DNA of 64,000 bases from Platanthera guangdongensis (lineage: Eukaryota; Streptophyta; Magnoliopsida; Asparagales; Orchidaceae): contig CM077162.1 in assembly GCA_039583875.1 (NCBI GenBank), positions 61,610,822 to 61,674,821 of the forward strand, in the 5' to 3' direction. Positions 11,353-21,274 of this stretch are shown in pieces; within the stretch, counting starts at the first letter, position 1; each line of letters starts with the position of its first letter. A program made the translations under genes and the position numbers. A model generated the notes under the pieces. That model saw only the letters and a program-made list of their open reading frames with translations. It was not told the DNA's origin and searched no databases.

Positions 11353-11612
11353 CTTGCCCTCAGCTCAGCTCAGCTCTTCTCGGCAACCAACCTGCAAGTG
11401 TAACCGTTGCGGTTACTGTCTGCTCGACCGCTCCTGGTCTCCCTCCTCTTCCTCTCTTGATCAACCCTCTATGTTGATCAAGGCTCGCCTCTTCTCTCAA
11501 GCCTCTCCCCTACCCCCGCAACCTTCTCCTTTCTCCTCACCTAGCCTGTGAGGCCAAACACCCCCTCGGTGATAGCTGTGCCCCCGGTTCCGTTTTCGCG
11601 CATCAACAGTTT

Positions 11613-11630
11613 TGGTGCGGCGAGCGTGGA
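11613..11630 (+). promoter_or_regulatory. Putative primer-binding site, element C
   Basis: TGGTGCGGCGAGCG begins four bases after the LTR end. It resembles, imperfectly, the TGGCGCCGTTGCC Asp-tRNA primer site common in Tat and Athila elements, with the same TTTT lead. The tRNA is uncertain. Confidence 0.55.
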
Positions 11631-11688
11631 ACGTCAGCTCAAGCGCAGCCCTTCAGATCAGAATAGGCAGTGAAAGCAGCAGTTAACC

Positions 11689-13335
11689 ATGTTAGATCAT
11701 CAATCAGCCGAGAACATTGCTCCAAGTCCCAGTGAAGATCCTCTCTAGGAAGCCTTTGAGCAGTCGCGCCGTGAGAATGCTCAACAGTTCCAAGCTATCA
11801 ACAAAGTTCTTGCTGCAATCACGCAGCGATTGGACGCTCATCCAGCGACAGCTCCAGCTGCTCCAATCAACCCAACACCAACATCAGAGCATCAGCAAGC
11901 TTACTCTCAAGCTTGCCCGCCGTTCTATCCTCCGTACACCCCAACCTTTCCGCAAGGGCCTGCAGCTCCTTTGCGAACTCAAGATGAAGAGTTTGCTGCT
12001 CGCCATAACTTCTTCCGGGATGCAGCCCGGGGAAGTCCTGCTAGAGTTCTCAATTTTCAGGGAAGTCATCCCTACCCTTCAGCTCCTGCCCCTGCTCCTC
12101 CTGCAAAAACTTTTCCTTTTTATCCTCATGCTCCTTTTGCAGCTGCAGCTTATGCTCCTTTCTTTCCCTATGCTGTAGGAGAGCAAGAAGAACCTTCACC
12201 ATTCGCGGAAAATGTTCGCCATGAGCCTACTCCAGCAAACTTCAGAGAGCCTCGACTGCCAATCTACACTGGAGAGACAGATCCAGTAAAGCACCTCCAT
12301 GCTTTTGAGTCAGCCGTTGCTCTCAAAACTCTTTCAGATGCAACCAAGTTCAAGCTCCTTGTCACCTCTTTTGATGGGCAAGTGAGGGACTGGTTTTATG
12401 GCCTTCGTCCTCACTCCATCACTTCCTTCCTTAATCTTCGAAGGGAGTTTCTTCTCAGGTTCTCTACATCAACCTAGAGAAAAGGCGGTCCTGAAGCCCT
12501 CTTCGAGATCAACCAGCGCGGAAATGAGACTTGGTCTCAGTTTGTTGATCGATTCCAAAGAGAGATTTTGGACATCGAAGTTACTGATCAAGAAATGTAC
12601 CGAGTGGCTCTTATCCACGGTCTTCGTGAAGGGCCTCTCAAGTTTGAAGCCAATGCCCGTGCTCCAAGGACATATCAAGAGTTAATTGCTCTAGCCAACT
12701 CTTACATCCGAGGCGAAAAGAGCAATCCAGGCTTCGTCTCCAAGCTTTTGTCCGAGGAGGATCTCTCTCGCAAGCATCCTCCAATGTCTCCTCGCAATCA
12801 CTTCCCAACTCATTCAAAGAAGGAGAGAAGGATTCATCGCCATCAATACTCCTTCCCGAGCCGTGATCATGCTCAAGATCCATTACTACCGCTAGCTCCA
12901 TCTTTGCAAACGGCAGGTGTTCAACAGCAGCAGGATAGCGACTTGCATGAGTCTGATCTCGACGACGTCGTGCAAGAAGTAATCCAGATCATGAAAGACA
13001 GGACAAACTTCAAGAAGCCCTATCGACCAGCAGATCAAAGATCTAGGGGTTCAGAACCCTACTGCGAATTTCACAAAGAACCAGGTCACCTAACAGAGGA
13101 CTGCCGAGCATTCCGTCAGCTTGTGCAAAAGATGCTCTGGCAGGGGAAGATGCATGACCTGCTTCCTAAAGAAGAACGCCCTGATCAAGCAACTTCAAAG
13201 GGCAAAGGAGTAGCAGACGCTCCTTGCTCCTCAAGAGGAGTGAACCAAGTCGCAGAGCCTCCTCTCCTCGTTGTTAACGCAGCCGTCGAATGCTTCGATG
13301 CTAATGACGAAGGTGTGCTTGGAAGGCTATTCTGA
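11689..13335 (+). pseudogene. gag: gag of element C with two in-frame TAG codons
   Basis: One frame runs from ATG 11689 (MLDHQSAENIAPSP) to TGA at 13333-13335, 549 codons, interrupted only by TAG at 11746-11748 and 12475-12477. Order: a proline/alanine-rich N terminus, a retrotransposon gag domain (RLPIYTGETDPVKHLHAFES, then DWFYGLRPHSI and FLNLRREFLLRF, continuing RGNETWSQFVDRF), and a zinc-knuckle-like CEFHKEPGHLTEDC near 13060-13105. This C-H-H-C pattern is characteristic of Tat-lineage gag. The protein would build virus-like particles. Both stops could be CAG-to-TAG transitions. No pol follows. Confidence 0.88.
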
Positions 13336-14670
13336 GCAAGCGATGGACTTCACAGTCATCCAAAGCTCCTAGCGAGCTCCATGGGTTATCTCAACTTGCT
13401 TTTCTACAAAGCTTTTTTTAGGGATCTTATACTGACAGAGTTCCCTTCTTGTGTTTCTCCTTCCTCTCTTCTCTCTCTAAGGATCGGTACGCCAATGAGA
13501 TATCACCGAGTCTGAAACGTTCCCTCCGTTGATTATTCTCGCACAACTGCTACGACCATATATGGCGGGAGTATACCCATGTGTGCAGTGGGAGCAGTTC
13601 AATCGCGAGAATGGGCTTCGAGTCTCGGATCCTGGCCGGCATCTGACACAGATTGTGTGCTAGGGGAGCCCCATGTGTTAGCTCTGCTGTGCTTTTCTTA
13701 GGATACATTACAGTCATGATCTTTGCTTGACAAGCAATGACGACCAAGCGTAGCCTTGTCTCTTTGATCATCACCTAACTATGATTGTTGAACACTCCGG
13801 TATCCTCGATCCGTGCCTTCTCGGGTTCTCACAACTCCACTGATCAATCCACAAACAATCTAGGCCTCTTGGCGCAACCCGTCTCGTTGATCAGTGATGC
13901 TTGTACCCAAGGAAAGAGAGCGTTCCTTCTAGCGATCCTTCTCAGGATCTTTCCCTTGCTTTTCTCCTTTGTGCCCTCCTTGAGGATGCGCGGCCAGCCC
14001 GCTTTGAGCAGGACCATACTCGGGATGATTTTCTCAGGCCAGTGATGCATAAGGCCCACGGGGAACACCTGTGGCAGCATTCAACCTTCTTTAGTCATTC
14101 CGAATATGGACCTCCTTTTCTTTTTTCCCCTCCTTGAGGATGCGTGGCCAGCCCGCTTTGGGTAGAACTATACTCGGGGTGATTTTTCAGGCAAGTGATG
14201 CATAAGGCCCACGGGGAACACCTGTGGCAGCATTCAACCTTCTTTAGTCATTCCGAGTATAGACCTCCTTTTGTCTCTTCCCTCCTTTCACAGGTGAACA
14301 GGTTAATCCAACCTACTAAAGGGATTTCCAGCAATCACTTTGCTTATGCTCATCTCATATACTTTGCCTGCTCAAGCTCTATCATATGGAGATTCACAGA
14401 GCTACTCATTTTTCTTGTCAAAATCTAATGGCATCAGACATTAATCGAATCATACCAACACTTTTGGTGCTCAAATGCTATCAGCCATGCTACTGCAATC
14501 CAGTTAAACGCTCAGTTTATTGATCTGAGTTTCATGATAAAGTGTTCATCAGGCATTTTTCTTGCTACTTGGTCATATCGACCTTATCTCATCAACCTTC
14601 GTAGGTTATCTCAACAATTCTGGTGCGGTTATCCTCGCGTCTTGTTTGCTTCTAATCTCTCTCCTCACAG
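13336..14670 (+). other. Noncoding interior of element C
   Basis: No gene is recognised. Short ORFs on both strands match nothing I know. The region contains a tandem 154-bp duplication (13977-14284) and leads into the exon/intron-like array. In autonomous relatives this space would hold pol. Confidence 0.7.
13977..14284 (+). repeat. Two tandem 154-bp copies in element C
   Basis: Both copies carry TGAGGATGCG, CCAGCCCGCTTTG, GCATAAGGCCCACGGGGAAC and AACCTTCTTTAGTCATTCCG; the offset is 154 bp (13981 versus 14135). They differ by scattered substitutions and small indels. Confidence 0.9.
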
Positions 14671-15328
14671 AGGTTAGCAAACACTTGCAAGCCCTCTCCA
14701 CTCAGGTACTTGCAAGCTCCATTCATATGCATATTGTCTGCTTCTAACTTCTCTCTTTGTAGAGAACAACAGACACCTGCAAACCTCATCCAAGTACTTG
14801 CAGTTTAAATCATTATTTTATATCTGCTGCTCCCTCTTCAATTTGCAGTGATTAGCAGACGTCTGAAAGTCATATTCAGGTACTTGCAGTTTATCTTTAT
14901 ATACAATATCTGCCTCTAACTCTCTTCTTGCAGAGATCACCGACACTTGCAAGCTCCATTCAGGTACTTGCAAGTTACTTTCATGCACTATGCGTACTCT
15001 TAACTCTTCTCTTGCAGAGACCATCAAAAATTTGCAAGTTCCTTCCAGGTAATTGCAACTCATTTTTCTGTCCTTGTATACTCTTTTCCCTTCTCTTTTT
15101 GCAGAGAATAACAGGTGCTTGCAAGCTTCTATCAGGTACTTGCAAGATATTATGCCTTTCTGTTTTCCTCGCTTTTGTTTTGCAGAATTTAACGGAAGAC
15201 ACGCCTTCTTCGTTTTGCAAAAGCAAACTCAGGTACACACTCAATGTATCACCCATACATGATTACCCTAATTTTCCTCTTGCAGGAAAATAGACAGGAA
15301 ACACCAAGCTTGTGAGGAGAGCCTTCAG
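14671..15328 (+). repeat. Array of about 85-bp exon/intron-like units in element C
   Basis: Eight successive blocks each start after a pyrimidine tract ending in CAG or TAG and end at an AG/AA followed by GTACTTG, GTAATTG or similar. Candidate exons: 14671-14705, 14763-14793, 14849-14879, 14934-14963, 15018-15048, 15105-15135, 15186-15232, 15286-15328, mostly 30-31 nt. Gaps between them are 50-57 nt. Most units also carry the palindrome CTTGCAAG in the block and again just after its GT. Whether they are spliced is unknown; the gaps are short for plant introns. Confidence 0.7.
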
Positions 15329-15420
15329 GTTCTATCTCTTCTTGCCCCTTCTCTTCTTCTGCTGGGGTGGTTCACGATTTTCGTGGGTCTCCAACTTTTT
15401 CGAAGTTCTTTTCGGAACTT

Positions 15421-15438
15421 GAAAAAGTGCGGGGATTA
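15421..15438 (+). promoter_or_regulatory. Polypurine tract, element C
   Basis: GAAAAAGTGCGGGGATTA directly before the 3' LTR; the position fits the plus-strand primer. The pyrimidine interruptions make it a weak tract. Confidence 0.55.
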
Positions 15439-15878
15439 TGTTAACCCAGAAATCGGCGATCCTTCCCAAGGTGGCCAGCTGGCTAGTCGCGACACGTAGA
15501 TTCTCCCTTTCGATCGCGACAAGTCCCAGCGTAGGCGGACAGTTTTCCCTGTCCGCCTAGGTCTCCTAGCAACCGCGTGCCCTACGAGACGACGGGCTAT
15601 TCCCATGGCTCACCCTCGCGGGACATGCGGTTAGGTCCGCTAATCGTGCAGTGCTTTTCCTTGCAGGAGTCCGCCAACAGCACCTCCAGGAGCGGCCTCC
15701 TAGTCCGCCCAAGGGGCGGCGACCTCCTACTGCCGTCCGCCGAGGCCGCCCACCAGGGGCGGCCTCCCTGTCGCCCGAGGGGTGGCAGCCTCCTGCCGCC
15801 GTCCGCCGAGGCCGCCCACTAGGTGCGGCCTCCGACTGCCAGGCCGCCCACCTGGGGTGGCCTCTGCCCGCCAGCCGG

Positions 15879-16348
15879 GCGGATTCCCCCCGGAATCCGC
15901 CCAGGCCGCCCGCTAGAGGGCGGCCCCGGCTTCCGCCGGGCGGACTCCACTCGGAGTCCGCACAGGCCGCCCGCTAGGGGGCGGCCCCGGCTTCGGCCGG
16001 GCGGTCTCCACCCGGAGTCCGCCCAGGCCGCCCGCAAGGGAGCGGCCCCGGCTTCCGCCGGGCGGACTCCACCCGGAGTCCGCCCATGCCGCCCGCTAGG
16101 GGCGGGCCCGTCTTCCGCCGGGCAGACTCCTCCCGGAGTCCTCCCAGGCCGCCCGCAAGGGGGCGGCCCGGCCTGCCTGGGCGGACTCCCCCAGGAGTCC
16201 GCCCAGGCCGCCCGCAAGGGGGCGGCCCGGCCTGCCGGGCGGACTCCACCAGGAGTCCGCCCAGGCCGCCTGCTAGGGGGCGGCCTCCGGCCTGCTGGGC
16301 GGACTCCTCCCGGAGTCCGCCTAGGCCGCCCGCTAGGGAACGGCCTCC
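15879..16348 (+). repeat. Eight GC-rich hairpin units, 3' LTR of C
   Basis: Same unit as at 10108-10578 and the same copy number, with independent substitutions. The hairpin arms are mostly retained. Confidence 0.9.
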
Positions 16349-16481
16349 AGTTCTCTCCAGGGCGTCCTGCAGCTTGCTTCACCGGCCAAGGTGGCGGACT
16401 CAAATTTCCAGTCTGCGGAGTCCGCGTAGGTCGTCATGCTGACGTCACTGGGCCCCGCTTCTTGAAGAACTTCCCTGGGCC

Positions 16482-16489
16482 TATAAATA
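16482..16489 (+). promoter_or_regulatory. TATA box, 3' LTR of C
   Basis: TATAAATA in the same GGGC / GCCC setting as in the 5' LTR. Confidence 0.65.
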
Positions 16490-16937
16490 GCCCCTGGTGC
16501 CTCTCATTCAGGGATCCCGAAGGTGGAAACAAGTCTCGCCAGCAGACCCTGCGGACTCCGTTTTATAGTCCGCGCAGTCCTTCATCTGCCTTCCAGTAGA
16601 CTCTGCGGACACAGATTTCCTGTCCCCGCAGTCCTCCATAGCTCTCCAGCAGCTCACCAGCAGACTCTGCAGACTCTGCAGACTCAGTTTCACAGTCCTC
16701 CAGCAGCTGACAGACTCTTTTACTTAGTCTCTGGCATCTTCCCCTCTCTGCTTTCTGGAAATATCTTCTCCCTTAGCCGCCAGCTTCTCTTTGTACCCCT
16801 TTAGTGATTTGTTGTAAAGGTGTACTTGTAAGCTTGTAATCTCTAGCTATTAATCAAAGAAAAGCCTGTCGCAAGAGTGGCATTTAGGCCGCGGCGGGCG
16901 AAGTGTGTTGTTGCCGCTGCTAGCGGCCCCCTCTTCT

Positions 16938-17185
16938 CTTCTATGCTCAACAAGCCTTGCTCCTCTTCTCAGCAAGCCTAACTCCTCTGCTCAGCAAGCC
17001 TTGCTCCTCTGCTCAGCAAGCCTTGCTCCTCTGCTCAGCAAGCCTTGCTCCTCTGCTCAGCAAGCCTTGCTCCTCTACTCAGCAAGCCTTGCTCCTCTGC
17101 TCAGCAAGCCTTGCTCCTCTGCTCAGCAAGCCTTGCTCCTCTGCTCAACAAGCCTTGCTTCTCTGCGCAGCAAGCCTTGCCCTCA
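16938..17185 (+). repeat. 22-bp repeat, eleven copies, 3' LTR of C
   Basis: Two copies more than in the 5' LTR; the unit again contains CTCAGCAAGCCTTGCTCC. Confidence 0.9.
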
Positions 17186-17431
17186 GCTCAGCTCAGCTCT
17201 TCTTAGCAACCAACCTGCAAGTGAAACTGTTGCGGTTACTGTCTGCTCGACCGCTCCTGGTCTCCCTCCTCTTCCTCTCTTGATCAACCCTCTCTGTTGA
17301 TCAAGGCTCGCCTCTTCTCTCAAGCCTCTCCCCTACCCCCGCAACCTTCTTCTTCCTTCTCACCTAGCCTGTGAGGCCAAACACCCCCTCGGTGATAGCT
17401 GTGCCCCCGGTGCCGTTTTCGCGCATCAACA

Positions 17432-17436
17432 AAGAT
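17432..17436 (+). repeat. Target-site duplication AAGAT, right of element C
   Basis: Direct repeat of 9663-9667 abutting the CAACA end of the C LTR. Confidence 0.95.
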
Positions 17437-18206
17437 GTACCGCAATGTGAAGAAATTGTTCTGGTGGCCAGGACTTAAGAAGGATGTGGCACTGTACGTG
17501 GCGAAGTGTCAGACCTCTGCCTTGGTGATGGCAGAATGCCAAAAGTCGGGAGGATTCTTGAAGTCCTTGTCTATTCCAGAGTGGAAGTTCGACGACATTA
17601 CTATGGACTTTGTACACGGGTTGCCAAGGTCACAGAAGGGGAACTACGCCATTTGGGTGGTCGTAGATCATCTAACGAAAGTGTCGCACTTCATTAAGCA
17701 TAGGAAGGATGATTCCGTGGAGAAACTGGCGAAGTTATATGTGGATAACATAGTACGATTTCATGGTGTGCCCCACAGCATCGTGAGTGACCGAGATGGG
17801 CGGTTCACGTCCAATGATTGGAGGTTGGTGCAACAGATGTTGGGAACAAAGCTAAGTTTTAGCACAACCTTTCATCCGCAGACGGATGGGCAGACCGAGA
17901 GGGTCAATAGGATGATGGAAGACATGCTTCGCATGTGCGTCCTGGATTTTGGGAAGTAGTGGGAAGAGCACCTATACTTGGTTGAATTTGCGTACAACAA
18001 TAGCTATCAGACGAGTATTCAAATGGCGCCCTTTGAGGCCCTTTATGGTAGAAGATGTCGCATGTCATTGTCTTGTTGGAAACGGGTGAGTCGAAGTTGT
18101 ATAAGCGCCAAGAGGTGGAATATGCAACGTCATTGGTTCGAACGATTCGAGAGAGATTGCTAATCGCTCAGGACTGGGAGGCTAAGTACTATAACGCTAA
18201 GCACAG
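17437..18206 (+). pseudogene. pol: Gypsy integrase of element B
   Basis: Continues the frame of 9667. The rest of the zinc finger (MYRNVKKLFWWPGLKKD; the expected final C-x-x-C reads CQTS) is followed by the catalytic core with D in ITMDFVHGLP, D in IVSDRDGRFTS and E in DGQTERVNRM. Then comes AYNNSYQTSIQMAPFEALYGRRC. Stop TAG at 17957-17959 lies just before WEEHL, and the frame decays after 18060. The piece ends where D begins at 18207. The chromodomain and 3' LTR are outside the window. Confidence 0.9.
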
Positions 18207-20355
18207 TGAAAGTGAGAGTTAAATCAGAAATACTCTAGAGGGGGGTTAATAGAGTATTCTTAAAAAACTCTTAACAGCTATTACAGCTTTTGCTATAAAT
18301 TAAAAGTGCAGAAATAAATATAGCTAGCACACAATAAACCAAAGCACAAGCACAGCAAGAACAAAAGAAAAAGGGGCAACCAAACGACACACGAATTTTA
18401 TAGTGGTTCCCCAACCTAGGTACATCCACTCTTCTACCACCCTTGGTAGGAATCCACTCAGATTTTTGATCAGGTGCCTGACACCAATGAGCTTTTGATC
18501 AGGTGCTCAAAAACCAACCCAAGTCTTTTAATCAGGAGACTTGCAACCAAGGAATCACTTTTGAAGGGAGATGACAACCATTTATACAGTGGGGGTGAGA
18601 GATCATTTTGTCTTCTCTTTCTCAATATACAACTGAGAAGACTGTGGATTAGATTATAGCTTATGGCTCCCCCTGAGATGTAGAATGAATCAGGGAAAAA
18701 ACATGAGCTAAGCTTCAGGGTGATAGGTCTTCAAACTGAATTCTTGACCAACAATAATCTTCAGGAACTTCTTTGACAGATGGAACTGATGTTGTCCTTT
18801 TGAAGTGTCCTGTAGTGCTTGAAGAAAGAAGACTCTAGATATAGGTATTGTTGTTCTTCTTCTTCTGGTACTGATGTGCTTCTGGTCAAGGGCTTCTCTG
18901 TATCAGAGAATGCTTCTTGTTGACAGTGTAGATTGTTCAAGACTGAATATTTCTCTGTAATCTCTGTAATCTCTGTATCCTTCTGAGTTAGCTGTCCTCT
19001 GTGTAAAACTTTCTTAATGATCATTGACTCATTTTTTTTTCTTGTCCGTTATTCTCTTCTTTTCTTTTATATTTTCTATCAAAATTTGTCTTTCAAAAAT
19101 TTGAATTCTTCGGCAATTAATACTGACAGCCTTGAGAATAAACAACATTGATTTATTTCCCCAACTGTCCCATGGAAAAGCGGCAAGCAATAATCCTGGA
19201 GATGACCATAATTAATGCTCCTTATAACGGTTACATTCAGAGAATGTTAGAGCATTAATTACTCAGGAATTATCACATTAGAGTGGGGACAGAAGGTCGG
19301 AAATAACTAAGTCTGGAATCGTCGAACAGATAGCAGAATTTGTCGAGTTGAGTCTGCAGTTCGTCGAACTAAGAACTTATATTTGTCGAGCTGAGTTGCA
19401 AGATCGTCGAGCTGGAAACTGAACTGCTGTCTCTTTTGAACTTTGCCTAATCTGTGTTTGAAGTTCGTCGTGCTGGTAAATGTGTTCGTTGACTGGTTCA
19501 GCAACTATTCTGGAGTTGTTAAACATTCTGTGTGTCGACACAATTACTCCTGTATGTGGACACAAGTCTTCTGTGTGATGTCAACATAATCTTTTTACAG
19601 TGTCGACTGATGATCTGGTGTCAACACAAGTTCTTCTAGTGTCGACTCAGTTGGTATCGACATATACTCTGAGTGTCGACACAAGTATTCTGGTTTTAAG
19701 TTGTTGAAGTAGATAATTCCAGAATTCGTCGGGCAGAGAACTGAGTTCGTCGACTTGAGACTAGAGAACATAGTCTTGACAGAATGCTATAGTAGTCCAA
19801 AGATTCGTCGACCAAAGAATAGTGTTCGTCGAGCTAAGTCTGGAGGACCTTGAATTTGTCGAGCTGAAAATGATTCTGGAGTTAGAGAAAATTTGATAAA
19901 CCTCTGGCATTAGAGTTGAAGTGGAAGTCCAGAAATCGTCGAGCAAAGAATGAATTTCGTCGACCTGAGAACTAGGTTCGTCGACCTGAGTCTAGAGAAC
20001 AGTCTGGACTTATAGTTCTGAAGGTGTAGTCTAAGGATCGTCGATCTGTGACTGAAGTTCATCGAGCTCAGCTCAGAGAATATTTCTCTAAGATCGTCGA
20101 GCTGAGAACTACTATCGTCGACCTGATTTCGATGAATGTCGAACTCATTTTACTTAGTTTCTTGAGAAATCTCTGAATCTCTAGAAAAACTCTAAGCCTT
20201 GATTCTCTGGCAGTCTGATGATGGCTTGTCCATGTGATGTTGTTTCTGAGGACTTGGCCTAGACTCTAGGACACAACTATGACCCTGGCTATACATGTTG
20301 GGTCACATCATCCTAGCTTAGTGAACCTACCCCAAATCAAACTAGGGATCCAATA
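18207..20355 (-). repeat. 3' LTR of element D
   Basis: 2149 bp; the plus strand starts TGAAAGTGAGAG and ends GATCCAATA (TG to TA change at the outer base pair). U3 (about 19300-20140) is full of TTCGTCGA motifs, with a central block of GTGTCGACAC-type motifs at 19530-19690. TATA on the minus strand is at 19064-19071. Mini-hairpins occupy 18434-18542. The U5 hairpin has arms AATACTCTA (18229-18237) and TAGAGTATT (18250-18258). Confidence 0.92.
19064..19071 (-). promoter_or_regulatory. Candidate TATA box, LTR of D
   Basis: The minus strand reads TATAAAAG between the motif array and the hairpin-rich leader; TATATAAAAG occupies the equivalent place at 55329-55338. Confidence 0.5.
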
Positions 20356-20545
20356 ATCTCTCCCTATTTGGGTGAGGTCACTAATAGACTCAAAATAAAA
20401 AAAAACATAAAGTAAACAAAGCAAGAAAAACATATATCTGACAGAGATAATTAACACATGCAGCAGATATATTTACACAAGAGCTTTGTTCAGACAATAT
20501 GAAACAGTTTAAGAGAGAAAAATATAAATAAAATAGTTCAGATTT
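20356..20545 (-). other. 3' noncoding tail and polypurine tract of D
   Basis: The minus strand reads AAATAGGGAGAGAT directly before the LTR (usual tract AAATAGGGGGAGAT, here with one change). The rest is AT-rich and noncoding and matches 56624-56815. Confidence 0.8.
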
Positions 20546-20890
20546 CATTTCTTCTGCTTCTTCTCCTGATACTTTACATCCTTGCCCTTATCTCCTGGCT
20601 TGGTAAATATTATTTCCCTATTTGGATTTCAAGCTTGTTCCACAGTCATTGTCATGTCAGCAGCCCCTATAATCTTCAGAGATGTAGCTCTAGAGACCAC
20701 TGCTTCAGGATGTAATTTCATATAATCATCAACATTAAAAAATTTGTTAGCCTTTTCAAACCTTTTCAGTTCTTCTCTCCTGTACTTGGACATTGTAGTG
20801 TATTCAGAAATATCCTTCCCTTCAGCCTTTGCCTTGTTAATCATAGAAAGACCAACTAGTTCCCTCAGCCATGGGTGTTTTATTTGCTGA
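20546..20890 (-). pseudogene. ORF3 C-terminal remnant of D
   Basis: Encodes RELVGLSMINKAKAEGKD, then MSKYRREELKRFEKANKFF and DDYMKLHPEAV, and ends in a lysine-rich tail (KYQEKKQKK, stop near 20546). It matches the end of the H ORF3 (58959-59207). One in-frame stop lies near 20629. The N-terminal part is missing because a deletion joins this piece directly to the RT at about 20870-20900. Function unknown. Confidence 0.8.
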
Positions 20891-21274
20891 GGCATCAACC
20901 ATCCCAAACTTTTTTAGAAGTTCTTTAGCATATTTTGCTTGAGAGATGAAGATGCCATCAGGGAGTTGCTTCACTTGGAGATCAAGGAAGTAGGAAAGCC
21001 CACCCATGCTACTCAATTTAAATTTGGAATGCATAAGGTCAGAGAACCTCTTGCATAATTTGGAATTTGTAGAGCCAAATATAATATCATCCACATAGAT
21101 TTGTATTAATAAGATTCGGTCTTTATAATGTCTAGTGAAAAGTGTTTTATCTAGAGTTCCTCTTGTAAATTTATGCTCTAATAGAAAACTAGCTAAGGTC
21201 ACATACCAAGCTCTTGGAGCTTGCTTTAGACCATAAATAGCCTTATGCAATTTAAAAACATGTGAGGGATATGT
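20880..21274 (-). pseudogene. pol: RT core fragment of D
   Basis: Encodes [55 protein letters not shown] and KKFGMVDASANKTPMA, then breaks into ORF3 sequence. The RNase H is gone. At the right edge the frame resumes at 33584 once E and one TATGT are removed. Confidence 0.9.
21270..21274 (+). repeat. Target-site duplication TATGT, left of E
   Basis: Abuts TGTTGGGTATTT of the E LTR; repeated at 33579-33583. Confidence 0.9.

Larger units (their letters stand above)
9668..11608 (+). repeat. 5' LTR of element C
   Basis: 1941 bp, strongly GC-rich in the first half. It holds eight hairpin-bearing repeats (10108-10578), a TATA box (10712-10719) and nine copies of a 22-bp pyrimidine-rich repeat (about 11161-11352). 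The long open frames on both strands here arise from the repeats and are not genes. Confidence 0.93.
9668..17431 (+). mobile_element. Element C: non-autonomous gag-only LTR retrotransposon (TR-GAG type)
   Basis: Complete 7.76 kb element: LTRs 9668-11608 and 15439-17431 with TGTTAAC...CAACA ends, a primer site at 11613, a gag frame and a purine-rich tract before the 3' LTR, flanked by AAGAT duplications. No protease, RT, RNase H or integrase is present in the 3.8 kb interior. The gag matches the Tat-type Ty3/gypsy style, so mobilisation would need enzymes from an autonomous relative. TR-GAG is the established name for elements with this content. Most of the remainder (13336-15438) is noncoding with unusual repeats. 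Confidence 0.9.
15439..17431 (+). repeat. 3' LTR of element C
   Basis: 1993 bp, collinear with 9668-11608. It has eight GC hairpin units (15879-16348), a TATA box at 16482-16489 and eleven 22-bp repeats. It ends CATCAACA at 17431. Confidence 0.93.
8394..18206 (+). mobile_element. Element B: Ty3/gypsy chromovirus-like host element (two pieces)
   Basis: The real B sequence is 8394-9667 plus 17437-18206; C fills the gap. Element A cuts it within RT on the left and D cuts it at 18206/18207 on the right, so neither LTR is in the window. The RT-RNase H-integrase order identifies Ty3/gypsy. Wording such as [23 protein letters not shown] and HPQTDGQTERVN is typical of chromoviruses of the Del/Tekay kind. 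The chromodomain would lie beyond 18206 and is not seen, so the subfamily is inferred. Confidence 0.85.

Noticed and set aside
11126..11551. ORF with repeated LLSKPCSSAQQA-like peptide
   Set aside because: Product of the 22-bp DNA repeat in the LTR; copy number varies between the LTRs.
13550..14428. Host gene candidates in the interior of C
   Set aside because: Short ORFs on both strands have no recognisable domains and lie inside the LTR-bounded element.
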